DNA of 64,000 nucleotides from Gammaproteobacteria bacterium (GTDB lineage Bacteria; Pseudomonadota; Gammaproteobacteria; Pseudomonadales; UBA5518), in contig JADKDK010000008.1 of NCBI GenBank assembly GCA_016718385.1, positions 1 through 64,000 of the forward strand, written 5' to 3'. Below, piece after piece: positions 37,321 through 45,398 of this stretch. Position numbers and translations under genes: made by a program. How positions within the stretch are numbered: the first letter of the stretch is position 1; the number at the start of each line of letters is the position of its first letter. The notes under the pieces are model-generated. The model worked only from the letters and a program-made list of their open reading frames with translations. It had not been told where the DNA came from and did no database searches.

Positions 37321-38940
37321 TCAGGTGAGTTGGTCCTCTGCCGGATCTGGCAGGTCCTCTACGAGCTTGCGAAGTATTCTGGAAACCTCATATCGCATTT
37401 CCTCAAAATTGCGCTTATTAGTTTCGCTCACGTTTCCAAGTTCGGCAGCGCAAAGCCCCCATATCAGTGAATCCAATCCCTGAATAGTTACTCCAGATTT
37501 CTTATTGGGAATATAGACCTTGTGATAATACGGGTGACCGGTATTAATACGAACAGCTTGGTTACCGTCTATAAACGCTGGCTCCCAAAGCACGCCATCT
37601 TGCAGGCTATCAATTGGCTGTACGTGACACTCTCCGACTCCGGTTGGCTCCAGCAACTTAATTCGGAGCTTTGTCAGCCCATTTTTATTCGTGATCGTTA
37701 CATCGCCGGTCACCCCGTCAACGGATTCAATATCGGCGGTCCTTAATTGATCGGCTTTTGAGTGAATGGAGTTATTCGACCCAGTATGCAGCAAGGCGGC
37801 AGCCCCTGAGATGACGGCCGCCACCCCTTTTCGGTATCTCTCCTGCGCCTCGCGCCGCGGCCCTTGCAGGAATTTCTGCATCCAATCATATAAGATTTCA
37901 TCAAGCAGAATCCTTGACTTCTTGATATCTACCTGGAACGCGTCGTCCAGTTTGTGATTGAACGATAACTCAATCCTGCAAAGAGTCATGTGCGGCTCCT
38001 TGCTAAACATATCCAGCCAGTCGGGCCCATGAATCAATCGATTCTCTCTGTAAATGTAGAGGCCCTGCATGTCGTTGGTAAGGCGTGCCTCCCTTAAAAC
38101 GGTTTGACTTGAAAATTCGTCTTTGCGCGGAAGAATAAAGGCCCTCACTGTAAACTCGGCGACATCCTTGTCGCTGATTTCTACCTTCTGCACCTTTTCC
38201 GCTATCGGCGATTTGGTTTCGGACACACAGTACGGGTCCCACGCCTGCACTGCTTCACCGTTTACGTTGATTATTACGTTATTGGCCCTGGGGTCATTTG
38301 GATCGAGGAATCGTTGATAAACCATCGAGATATGAAAACGCGCATTATCCGTATATCTTTTCAACGCATTTCGCGCATGCTTCCCGGAGGCGTTCGAGTA
38401 AGTCTTTAGCAGCCTATCGACTTTTTCCCATAAAATTACAGTCCCGGTTTTCCCCTTCGCGACATTATCAAGAAGCGCAATCTCATCAGACTCTGCCGAC
38501 GCAATTTGAAGATCCCACCGTTCAACATGGGCGATGTGGTCAAGATCCCAGGTTGCCTTAAGAACCCCCCCATCGCTCGTACCGCGACTGATCGCTGACA
38601 GCCGCCGACAGAACGCCGTTGATGCCGTTTTCAGTCCAAGACCAAACTTACCCAGGCTAGATTTATCTACGCGGCGCCTAGAACCATACCGCATGGCGTT
38701 TATCAGACCATCCCGATCCATACCGCAGCCGTCGTCGGCCACGGAAACAATTACCTGTCCTCCAAAATCCATAGCCACTCGAACATCGATAATGCTCGCA
38801 CCTGCTGCTATGGCATTGTCTATTATGTCAGCCAGTGCAGTGTTGAATTCGTAGCCGGTATCTCGAAGGCCTTCAATGATCCGCTCCGGATCTGGTTGAA
38901 CCTCGAAATATTCCGGCGTCATATCACTTCCCTTCGCCAT
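37321..38940 (-). CDS. MORC/MutL-like GHKL ATPase
   Basis: 539 residues. Bergerat-fold motifs: N-box ALADIIDNAIAAGAS with N42, G1 box VADDGCGM (67-74), G2 box LGKFGLGLKTAS and GKTGTVILWEK. The residue at the usual catalytic Glu position (38) is Asp. A second domain (RENRLIHGPDWLDMF, RIELSFNHKLDDAFQVDIKK) is the S5-like transducer found in MORC and Hsp90 relatives. ATP-driven clamp closure on DNA is known for MutL and MORC proteins. Iyer, Abhiman and Aravind described bacterial MORC relatives in restriction-modification operons. A helical C-terminus ends the protein. Confidence 0.85.
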   Translation of the reverse strand: MAKGSDMTPEYFEVQPDPERIIEGLRDTGYEFNTALADIIDNAIAAGASIIDVRVAMDFGGQVIVSVADDGCGMDRDGLINAMRYGSRRRVDKSSLGKFGLGLKTASTAFCRRLSAISRGTSDGGVLKATWDLDHIAHVERWDLQIASAESDEIALLDNVAKGKTGTVILWEKVDRLLKTYSNASGKHARNALKRYTDNARFHISMVYQRFLDPNDPRANNVIINVNGEAVQAWDPYCVSETKSPIAEKVQKVEISDKDVAEFTVRAFILPRKDEFSSQTVLREARLTNDMQGLYIYRENRLIHGPDWLDMFSKEPHMTLCRIELSFNHKLDDAFQVDIKKSRILLDEILYDWMQKFLQGPRREAQERYRKGVAAVISGAAALLHTGSNNSIHSKADQLRTADIESVDGVTGDVTITNKNGLTKLRIKLLEPTGVGECHVQPIDSLQDGVLWEPAFIDGNQAVRINTGHPYYHKVYIPNKKSGVTIQGLDSLIWGLCAAELGNVSETNKRNFEEMRYEVSRILRKLVEDLPDPAEDQLT

Positions 38941-38955
38941 TCGATTTGCCCCTTC

Positions 38956-39381
38956 CTATATCTTTATTACTTTCCATCCGCCGGAAAGAACCAGGATTTC
39001 GTCATGCTCCGTAGCGAATTGACCATTCCGGATCACTTCAATAACGAGTTTGTTTCCATGACCCTTAGAAAGCACGACAACATCTCCAACGTTTGCATTT
39101 CGCGCAGCCAAGAATTTCGTCATACCAGTCAACCGATACTCATTCCTGGTTCCACCGAAAAACTTGTTGTTGTAGTAAATGAAATTAAAAGTCCATCGCG
39201 TTATTGCGTCTGGCTCCGATAGAGTCAGGGAAACCCTCGGATTCTTTTCAGTAGCCTTCAACGGCGGAAAAAACTCTAGGATTGAAGGATCCTTAGGTAT
39301 ATGCATGCCTGCCTGATGGCTTCCATTTTTACCAATGTCGTTTGCACTGAGTTTCTTGGTTATCCGGGCAATATCAGTCAT
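38956..39381 (-). CDS. stand-alone EcoRII-N-like B3 DNA-recognition protein
   Basis: 141 residues. KKLSANDIGKNGSHQAGMHI, IYYNNKFFGGTRNEYRLTG and VGDVVVL follow the N-terminal DNA-binding domain of EcoRII (whose sequence has KRLSANDTGATGGHQVGLYI and IYYNSRHFGKTRNEKR). In EcoRII this B3-type barrel binds the CCWGG effector site. Here the domain is alone: the EcoRII catalytic domain is missing. The start overlaps the SNF2 stop (ATGA). It probably supplies sequence recognition to a larger complex whose methylase is Dcm-like and so has the same predicted target. Confidence 0.8.
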   Translation of the reverse strand: MTDIARITKKLSANDIGKNGSHQAGMHIPKDPSILEFFPPLKATEKNPRVSLTLSEPDAITRWTFNFIYYNNKFFGGTRNEYRLTGMTKFLAARNANVGDVVVLSKGHGNKLVIEVIRNGQFATEHDEILVLSGGWKVIKI

Positions 39382-41303
39382 GCGACCTCTCCAAACCTGG
39401 ACAGCGGCGAAGCACTAAGCGCTTGCATTATTTCAGTTGTTGTCGCTTCGCCTTCATGACCGATAGCTGCATGCTTAGCCAAACCGCGTTTTAGCGCTAA
39501 ACGACTAACCATAAATTCCTCAACGGTGTTTACGTAGTAAAGCTGGTGCACAGTTACGGGGCGTTGCTGCTTTCGCCGATATGCGCGGGCGGATGCCTGA
39601 TCCTCAATCGCCGGATTCCATTCCGGGTTGTAATGAACAACATGGTTCGCAGCGGTAATGTTAAGCCCCACACCTGCAGCACGAGGATTGAGGACCAGGG
39701 CCCCGCCACCTCGACATGCAGAGAACTCGTCAACAATGGTTTGGCGCAGCGGCACAGGAACTCTTCCGTCAATGTAGTTGAAATACATGCCAGAAAATCT
39801 AGACGGCAAATCCCTGACAAAGATATCAATCATGCGCGTGTAGCTCGTAAAGATCAGGCATTTCTCGCTACACGCGAATATTTCATCAAGCAATTCAAGG
39901 GTACGTTGGTATTTTGGCGGTTCGCCTTCCCCGCTCATAAGCTCGCAATCGGCGAGGTAAGGGTGGCAGCAGAACATGCGCAATTTTGTCAGAACCGCGA
40001 GCGAGACGCCCTTTTTGTATTCATCCATCGCAGCAATTCGAATTTCTTCGTACATTTCGGCCATGCGCCGAGACATTTGTATGTGTTGCGGAATGTCTAT
40101 TCTTTCTGGCAGATCCTTTGCGACGTCTTTAACCCTACGACGAAGCAATATCGGAGCGACAATAGGCGCAAGCTGCGAAGCGTCATCAACGGTATTCTCG
40201 AACGCGCTCTCGAATTCGCTACGGCTTCCGAGCAATCCAGGCAGGGCAAAATCAGACAACGACCAAAGGTCTGTCAGACGATTCTCAACTGGGGTACCCG
40301 TAACCGCTAAGGACACCCGTCTGGGCAGCCTTTTGATGGCAATCGTTCTCTGTGCATCCGGATTTTTAATATTTTGGGCCTCGTCTAGCGCGATCAAGTT
40401 CCACTCGACCGACGAAAGCATCGGTTCATCTCGCACAGCAATATCGTATGAAGTGATAACCACGTCGTACGTCTTAAGCCGAGAAACGATACCTGCCCTC
40501 GTTGACCCTGCGTGAACGCAGATCGACAACGAGGGAGCAAACTGCGCAAGCTCTCTCCGCCAATTTTCCAGCAGCGTGGCTGGAGCAACTATCAGGGAGG
40601 GGTAATGTCCAGCCGCGCGTTCCGCCAGCATAACGGCAATAACCTGGATTGTTTTCCCCAATCCCATTTCATCTCCGATGATGCATCCAAGGCCCTGGCT
40701 GGCTATCAGGTTTATGAAATGAACACCATCTCTTTGATAAGGATACAACTCGCCATTCAACCCCCATTCCGCAGCATTAAGGGTGGCTGGTGCGCGCAAT
40801 TCGCAGGGATCGGAACTCTCCAAGCGGTCAATCAACTGGAGAGGGAGATCTGGCTGGTTTCTCAGCCAGATCAACTGCCCAACGGATATAGTGTGTCCAA
40901 GCTCGATACCCTGCCTGCCAATATCGGCAAGACAATCTTCATACGCCGACAAATCTATTGGATTCCACGTATTGCCGACGATTAATTGATCGACCTCAAG
41001 ATCGGGAATGACCGCAATGTCCGGCAGCAAATTAGCCACTAATTCGACACAGATGTTCCCCGGAGACCTACCAGTGAGCAACAAAGCCAAGTCCAATGGA
41101 AATCGTGAAAACGAGTACTCTGGCAGTGCTATCGCCGGGTTAACGGGAAATTCATTGCTATTGCCGTAGATTGATTTCCATATCTGCTCGGCAGAGGGCC
41201 TAATTAATGTGCCGTCCTGCATTCTGAATACTAGGCGGCCATCTTCTATGCTCCAAGTATTGCTTTTCCTGTAAGATTCATTTTCGTGGTCGCTTGCTTC
41301 CAT
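39378..41303 (-). CDS. SNF2-family DNA translocase
   Basis: 641 residues. An N-terminal region of about 180 residues is unique to this protein. The ATPase core has motif I GDEMGLGKT (210-218), motif II DEAQ (307-310), motif III VTGTPVENR, LILRRRVKDVAKDLPE-like text, LIFTSYTRM and motif VI ASARAYRRKQQRPV. SNF2 proteins move along duplex DNA or remodel bound proteins. Predicted to pull or reposition DNA for the other subunits. Seated between vsr (8-base gap) and the B3 protein (4-base overlap), so it belongs to the operon. Confidence 0.88.
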   Translation of the reverse strand: MEASDHENESYRKSNTWSIEDGRLVFRMQDGTLIRPSAEQIWKSIYGNSNEFPVNPAIALPEYSFSRFPLDLALLLTGRSPGNICVELVANLLPDIAVIPDLEVDQLIVGNTWNPIDLSAYEDCLADIGRQGIELGHTISVGQLIWLRNQPDLPLQLIDRLESSDPCELRAPATLNAAEWGLNGELYPYQRDGVHFINLIASQGLGCIIGDEMGLGKTIQVIAVMLAERAAGHYPSLIVAPATLLENWRRELAQFAPSLSICVHAGSTRAGIVSRLKTYDVVITSYDIAVRDEPMLSSVEWNLIALDEAQNIKNPDAQRTIAIKRLPRRVSLAVTGTPVENRLTDLWSLSDFALPGLLGSRSEFESAFENTVDDASQLAPIVAPILLRRRVKDVAKDLPERIDIPQHIQMSRRMAEMYEEIRIAAMDEYKKGVSLAVLTKLRMFCCHPYLADCELMSGEGEPPKYQRTLELLDEIFACSEKCLIFTSYTRMIDIFVRDLPSRFSGMYFNYIDGRVPVPLRQTIVDEFSACRGGGALVLNPRAAGVGLNITAANHVVHYNPEWNPAIEDQASARAYRRKQQRPVTVHQLYYVNTVEEFMVSRLALKRGLAKHAAIGHEGEATTTEIMQALSASPLSRFGEVA

Positions 41304-41311
41304 AGTTAAGA

Positions 41312-41773
41312 TTATCCGCTTTCAATCCCTGAATTCGTTTCAAGAAATTTGCCACCTACCCGCAACCAGTTGGTCACTAGATCAATGATCGGACTCATGT
41401 CTTTTCGGTTTGCCTTGATACTGCATTCCCAGATTATGCAGACACGCCAGCCCTTTTCGATAAGCTCAGCGATTGATTTCTGATCGTTTTCTTTGTTCTT
41501 TTCTAATTTTCTTTTCCAGAATTCCGTTCTCGTTCCAGGCAATTTGAACAGGCCGCAATTGTGGCCATGCCAAAAGCACCCGTTTACAAATATGACACAG
41601 CGATAACGCGGAAGGACGACATCCGGTTTGCCCGGTAAATCCTTAACACAAATGCGAAATCTGAACCCTCTTCGGTGCAACAAGCTCCGAACTAATTTTT
41701 CTGGCTTGGTGTTACGCCCTCGAATACCCGACATCATCCGACTTCGAGTAGCCTGATCGACAACATCCACCAT
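41312..41773 (-). CDS. vsr: very-short-patch repair endonuclease
   Basis: 153 residues. RSRMMSGIRGRNTKPEKLVR, KDLPGKPDVVLPRYRCVIFV with the catalytic D51, GCFWHGHNC (C66, H69, H71, C73) and IIWEC supply the metal and zinc ligands of Vsr. It nicks next to T:G mismatches arising when 5-methylcytosine deaminates in Dcm sites. Residue 64, a His in E. coli Vsr, is Asn here (VNGCFWH). Coupled to the 91-residue gene (TGATG overlap). Its presence implies C5 methylation by the operon's methylase. Confidence 0.92.
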   Translation of the reverse strand: MVDVVDQATRSRMMSGIRGRNTKPEKLVRSLLHRRGFRFRICVKDLPGKPDVVLPRYRCVIFVNGCFWHGHNCGLFKLPGTRTEFWKRKLEKNKENDQKSIAELIEKGWRVCIIWECSIKANRKDMSPIIDLVTNWLRVGGKFLETNSGIESG

Positions 41774-42048
41774 CAGGAATCCAATCGTTGCCCTGCCGCC
41801 TTCATGAAGACCGGATATACAGCCTCATATACGTCGTCGCCAAATGTCTCGAACATCGCGGCTAATACCTCCGCCAGTTCCGCGCATTCGTAGGGCGTAA
41901 AGAGGGGACTATCGTCGCGTGTGCTAATAATGTCCGATGGGCAGTCGTCGGGATGGAAAATAAGCCCGCGCGCAGACAGCTCAGCAAACCAATGTTGCAT
42001 GCCATCAAATGAGTTGTCGTTGAAAGCGGGAATCCGACTGGTTGTCAT
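41773..42048 (-). CDS. small acidic protein between dcm and vsr
   Basis: 91 residues, acidic: MQHWFAELSARGLIFHPDDC, PLFTPYECAELAEVLAAMFE and DVYEAVYPVFMKAAGQ. GAGG lies upstream of its start at 42048, 20 bases after dcm, and its stop overlaps the vsr start. Small acidic proteins in such operons may regulate or mimic DNA, but nothing here proves a role. The fold looks all-helical. No family recognised. Confidence 0.65.
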   Translation of the reverse strand: MTTSRIPAFNDNSFDGMQHWFAELSARGLIFHPDDCPSDIISTRDDSPLFTPYECAELAEVLAAMFETFGDDVYEAVYPVFMKAAGQRLDS

Positions 42049-42068
42049 ATGCCTTTCCTCTTTTTTGT

Positions 42069-43325
42069 CTAGCTAAACCGTAGCACTTCCTGTCTTTGTT
42101 CCCGGTCTCGCTCTACCAACTCCATGATTCGCGGCTTCATAATCCGAGCCACCTCCGCAACGACAGGCACAACGACACTGTTTCCGAACTGCTTGTATGC
42201 CTGAGTATCGCTTACCGGTATCTGAAAGCTGTCGGGAAAACCCATCAACCTGGCGCATTCGCGTGGCGTGAGTCTTCGCGGTCGTTTGCGTCCTCCTTGG
42301 GAGATCAAGATTTCCGACCCGTCCTTGTAGTAGCGAGCCGACAATGTACGTGTAACGCTGTCCCCATCGACAAGGCCAAAGCCAAATCCATTTCCCGCGG
42401 CGCGGTGCTTGGCCGCATATGCCTGCAAATATTCCCAAAGCTTGGGAGTCAGCGTGTACTTCGGAAGCACAGTTGCATTGCTTCCATGCGTCCAGCGTGG
42501 ATCTGGCGCTTCGCTGCCGTCTTGCGGATGCAAGATACTTGACAGAGACGGCCCCCGCTCGGGCAGGCGGAGATCCGTCCATGAAAAGCCCGCAGGCTCG
42601 CGGAATCCAACAATTAGAATGCGCTCCCGATGCTGCGGCACGAAGCGTTGACCATCGATGATTTTGTAATGCACATCCTTATATCCGAGTTCATCGCGCA
42701 GCGTTTCTAATATCGTGGCGAAGGTCCTGCCCTTGTCGTGAGATATCAGGTTTTTTACATTTTCAAGCAAGAACGCTCGCGGCCTTTTCGTTTTGATGAT
42801 ACGCGCCACATCATAGAAAAGTGTGCCCTGGGTCGTGCACTCGAATCCGTGCGGCCTTCCAAGTGCATTTTTCTTGGACACCCCAGCAATGCTGAATGGT
42901 TGACACGGAAAGCCGGCCAGCAGTACGTCATGATCCGGGATAACGGCCGCATCCACTGCGGTGATATCTCCCTCGAATACGTGATCTTCGCTAGCAGGGA
43001 AATTTGCCAAATACGTTTTTTGTGCGTAGGTATTCCACTCACTGGTGAAGACGCAATGTCCGCCTTGCGCCTCGAAGCCCAATCGAATTCCACCGATACC
43101 GGCAAAGAGGTCGATGAAGGTGAACTCGCGACCGTCCTTCGGCGTCGCTGTTATTAACGGCAGGATGCGTTGGCGTATCGCATCGATGCGATACGACGGA
43201 ATTTCGGATTTGACCTCCCAGCGTCGATAGGTGCTTTCGTTCACGCCTAGCAGGTCGGCCAATTCGCGCTGGGAATAGCGCAACCGGGCCTGCCGGAGAA
43301 CTCCGAGCGCGTTGTCAGGTGTCAT
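42069..43325 (-). CDS. dcm: Dcm-like DNA cytosine C5-methyltransferase with N-terminal HTH
   Basis: 418 residues starting at 43325. Residues 1-55 form an XRE-type helix-turn-helix (YSQRELADLLGVNESTYRRW). The methylase has motif I FIDLFAGIGG (70-79), the catalytic PCQ at 140-142 in AGFPCQPFSIAGVSKKN, ENVKNL, QHRERI and GNSVVVPV. The target region (NGFGFGLVDGDSVTRTLSAR, YYKDGSEILI) closely follows E. coli Dcm, so CCWGG is the likely target. HTH-bearing relatives such as M.SsoII repress their own promoters. First gene of the eight-gene operon. A 17-base palindrome lies 24 bases upstream. Confidence 0.93.
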   Translation of the reverse strand: MTPDNALGVLRQARLRYSQRELADLLGVNESTYRRWEVKSEIPSYRIDAIRQRILPLITATPKDGREFTFIDLFAGIGGIRLGFEAQGGHCVFTSEWNTYAQKTYLANFPASEDHVFEGDITAVDAAVIPDHDVLLAGFPCQPFSIAGVSKKNALGRPHGFECTTQGTLFYDVARIIKTKRPRAFLLENVKNLISHDKGRTFATILETLRDELGYKDVHYKIIDGQRFVPQHRERILIVGFREPAGFSWTDLRLPERGPSLSSILHPQDGSEAPDPRWTHGSNATVLPKYTLTPKLWEYLQAYAAKHRAAGNGFGFGLVDGDSVTRTLSARYYKDGSEILISQGGRKRPRRLTPRECARLMGFPDSFQIPVSDTQAYKQFGNSVVVPVVAEVARIMKPRIMELVERDREQRQEVLRFS

Positions 43326-43348
43326 ACATCTCTCCGCTGGGACATTTA

Positions 43349-43365
43349 CCGCGCATGATGCGCGG
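43349..43365. promoter_or_regulatory. palindromic operator candidate for dcm
   Basis: CCGCGCATGATGCGCGG is a perfect 17-base palindrome (odd centre) 24 bases before the dcm start, well placed to block transcription or initiation. The methylase's own N-terminal helix-turn-helix is the obvious candidate binder. The rest of 43366-43623 shows no gene. Confidence 0.55.
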
Positions 43366-43566
43366 AGACCGCCCCCGAAAACAAGAGCTGACCTGAGCAA
43401 CAGCGGTCAACCAATCGAGTTATCTAAAGCGACGTGTGTCGTGGGCGCGAGCCCGGCAGATCGTCTAGATCGTCATCTTGCACACCAAGAGCATCACCAG
43501 GTGATGCTGACTCAGATGTAACGGCTGCTAACTGACGCCCCATTGCGCGCAAAAAACAGCATCTTA

Positions 43567-43623
43567 TATGAAGCCCGGCATCTCCCCGCCAGCGCTTCAC
43601 CAACCCCAACCCAGGAGCCCCCT
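43567..43623 (+). repeat. duplicated leader, copy 1
   Basis: The 5' leader of the RadC-like gene (TGAAGCCCGGCAT, CCGCCAGCGCTTCACCAAC, CCAGGAG) recurs at 44149-44196 before the next gene (TGAAGCCCGGCAT, CCGCCAGCGCTCCACCAAC). Two adjacent genes thus share a leader with the same start context, CTATGGCTG. Confidence 0.65.
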
Positions 43624-44115
43624 ATGGCTGCAAACCGCGAGCCTCCGTCCCCTGCTGCCCCCAAGACCGATCAACATCTTCGAGAGCAGCGGCTTCTCGA
43701 ACGCGCACGTCAAATCTTGCTCCGCCGCATTCGGCAAGGCACGTGCTTGAGCAACCCGACGGAAGTCAAGGATTACCTCAGGCTTCAGGTCGGGCACTTG
43801 GAGCACGAGGTATTCGGTTGCCTGTTCCTGGACAACCAGCACGCCGTGATCGCCGCCGAGGATCTGTTCAGAGGCACCATCGATGGCGCGAGCGTGTATC
43901 CCCGCGAGGTCGTCAAGCGCGCCCTGGCACTGAATGCTGCGGCCGTTATTCTCTATCACAACCATCCGTCCGGCGTGTCGGAACCGTCCCAGTCCGATCA
44001 GCGGTTGACCCAACGGCTCAAGGCCGCGCTCGGCACCGTCGACATTCGCGTTCTGGACCATTTCGTGGTCGGGAGCGCGGAAGCCCTTTCCTTCGCTGAG
44101 CGCGGGTTGCTCTGA
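43624..44115 (+). CDS. RadC-like JAB-domain protein
   Basis: 163 residues starting at 43624. The MPN/JAB metalloprotease fold shows HLEHEVFGCLFLDNQHAVIA, GTIDGASVYPREVVKRALAL, then the JAMM-type ILYHNHPSGVSEPSQSD and LDHFVVGSAEALSFAERGLL. Proteins of this short RadC family are common on mobile elements; the DNA-repair role once proposed for RadC is doubtful. It lacks the N-terminal HhH domain of chromosomal RadC. Divergent from the defence operon. Confidence 0.88.
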   Translation: MAANREPPSPAAPKTDQHLREQRLLERARQILLRRIRQGTCLSNPTEVKDYLRLQVGHLEHEVFGCLFLDNQHAVIAAEDLFRGTIDGASVYPREVVKRALALNAAAVILYHNHPSGVSEPSQSDQRLTQRLKAALGTVDIRVLDHFVVGSAEALSFAERGLL

Positions 44116-44148
44116 TCCGCCACCGCTGGGCCATAACCAGCGTTTCAT

Positions 44149-44196
44149 TTGAAGCCCGGCATTCCGCCAGCGCTCCACCAACCCAGGAGTCCCACT
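44149..44196 (+). repeat. duplicated leader, copy 2
   Basis: See 43567-43623. This copy leads into the AT-hook protein at 44197. Confidence 0.6.
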
Positions 44197-44757
44197 ATGG
44201 CTGCTCAACGCAAGCCCAGTACTGCTACGCCCGTCGATCATGCCTCCACAGCGCCTACCTTCCGCATACTGAAGAAGGCCCAATGTCCGACCATCAGCGG
44301 CAAGTCGGACCTCACCTACAACATAGCCTGTGATCGCCAGAAGGACATCTACGTCCGTGTCGCCTCCAACTCCGGCGGCGGATTCTTCAGCCAGGAGTGG
44401 GTCGCCCTGAAGGATATCCAGAAGGCCTTGAGCGCCGGTAGTCCCATATCGGCTATACGGCTCATGCCCCTGTTCCGGGGGCAGTCGGTGAACACGCCCG
44501 GTTTCCTGCTGGCGGTGCTGGCGGCCGAAAACCTGATCCGCCCTCTTCCGGGGAAGCAGCGGGTCCACGAACTGGTCGAAGGGTCCGACTTCCAGGCCCG
44601 GATGGACAAGCTGATCGCTTCGAACGCCAACCTTCCCGATGACGCCGCCGGCACCAAGCCGACGCTGCCGGCCAAGCCCAAAGCAGTCAAAGCGGACCTC
44701 TCCAAGCGCAAGCCGGGACGCCCATCCGCCAAGAAGCCAGCCGCCAAGAAGGGATAG
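44197..44757 (+). CDS. conserved island protein with AT-hook-like tail
   Basis: 186 residues. The central part (TISGKSDLTYNIACDRQKDI, YVRVASNSGGGFFSQEWVAL, RGQSVNTPGFLLAVLAAENL) is a compact domain found on integrative elements, of unknown function. The C-terminus is Lys/Pro-rich with KRKPGRPSAKKPAAKKG, in which the GRP core resembles an AT-hook, so DNA binding is likely. It shares a leader with the RadC-like gene and may be co-regulated with it. Confidence 0.65.
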   Translation: MAAQRKPSTATPVDHASTAPTFRILKKAQCPTISGKSDLTYNIACDRQKDIYVRVASNSGGGFFSQEWVALKDIQKALSAGSPISAIRLMPLFRGQSVNTPGFLLAVLAAENLIRPLPGKQRVHELVEGSDFQARMDKLIASNANLPDDAAGTKPTLPAKPKAVKADLSKRKPGRPSAKKPAAKKG

Positions 44758-44977
44758 CCCTCTCTCGATCTCACGCCTCCCACCAACCTGACTTTCCGAG
44801 TAGGTGTCGGACGCTCTCCCGAAAATCCCTTCTGTAACTGCTTGAATCTCAACGCTTTTCTGCATTGATTTTTCGGGGCCAGGTTCAAACCGACCCTATA
44901 CCGCCCCTACCGCTTTCCGTTTCTTTTCAACGACTTACTGAAAACACCCCGTTCTGCAAACCCAAGGAGGCTGCCTA
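44758..44977. other. intergenic, no supported gene
   Basis: 220 bases with no coding signal. AAGGAGG at its end is a near-perfect ribosome site for the small membrane protein that starts with GTG at 44978. Confidence 0.4.
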
Positions 44978-45157
44978 GTGCTGTCCGTCACCCTGTTTGC
45001 CGCAACCCTCGCTTGCCTTGTGGTGCCCCCGCTCAATGTCTGGGCGGGTCCACTGCTGGTCGTGCTGTTCATCACCAATCCCCCGGTCTTCTGGTCGGCC
45101 CTCGGGCTCACCGGACTGGGCGGGCTTGCCTACTTCCTCAGGAGGAATCGCCCATGA
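44978..45157 (+). CDS. 59-residue small membrane protein
   Basis: A GTG start eight bases after AAGGAGG, reading MLSVTLFAATLACLVVPPLN, a second hydrophobic stretch (GPLLVVLFITNPPVF), ALGLTGLGGLAYF and LRRNRP. Two membrane helices with a basic C-terminus inside. Stop and next start overlap (ATGA), so translation is coupled. Function unknown. Small hydrophobic genes of this kind are frequent in conjugative and mobilisable islands. Confidence 0.65.
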   Translation: MLSVTLFAATLACLVVPPLNVWAGPLLVVLFITNPPVFWSALGLTGLGGLAYFLRRNRP

Positions 45158-45339
45158 CCTGTGAAACCCTGCTCGAAGACTACATCCAGGACGCGTTCGA
45201 GATCGTCAGCGCCTGGGACCTGCCGAATGACGAGTTGCCGGAAGCCGTGAACGCCCAAGCCCGGCTGATGGCGGGCGTACCCCTCGACCACATGCCGCTC
45301 CCGTCCTGCACCAACCCCTACCTGACCCTGCAGTTCTAG
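45154..45339 (+). CDS. 61-residue acidic small protein
   Basis: Starts MTCETLLEDYIQDAFEIVSA, continues WDLPNDELPEAVNAQARLMA and ends NPYLTLQF. AGGAGG lies inside the preceding gene at the right spacing and the two overlap by four bases. Acidic and helical, with no membrane segment. I do not recognise a family. It is part of a run of small island genes ending in ardB. Confidence 0.6.
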   Translation: MTCETLLEDYIQDAFEIVSAWDLPNDELPEAVNAQARLMAGVPLDHMPLPSCTNPYLTLQF

Positions 45340-45398
45340 TTCCTTCCCCGCGGCCCGCGTAAGCCCCGCTATCCAACCACCGACACAAGGAGACCCCG

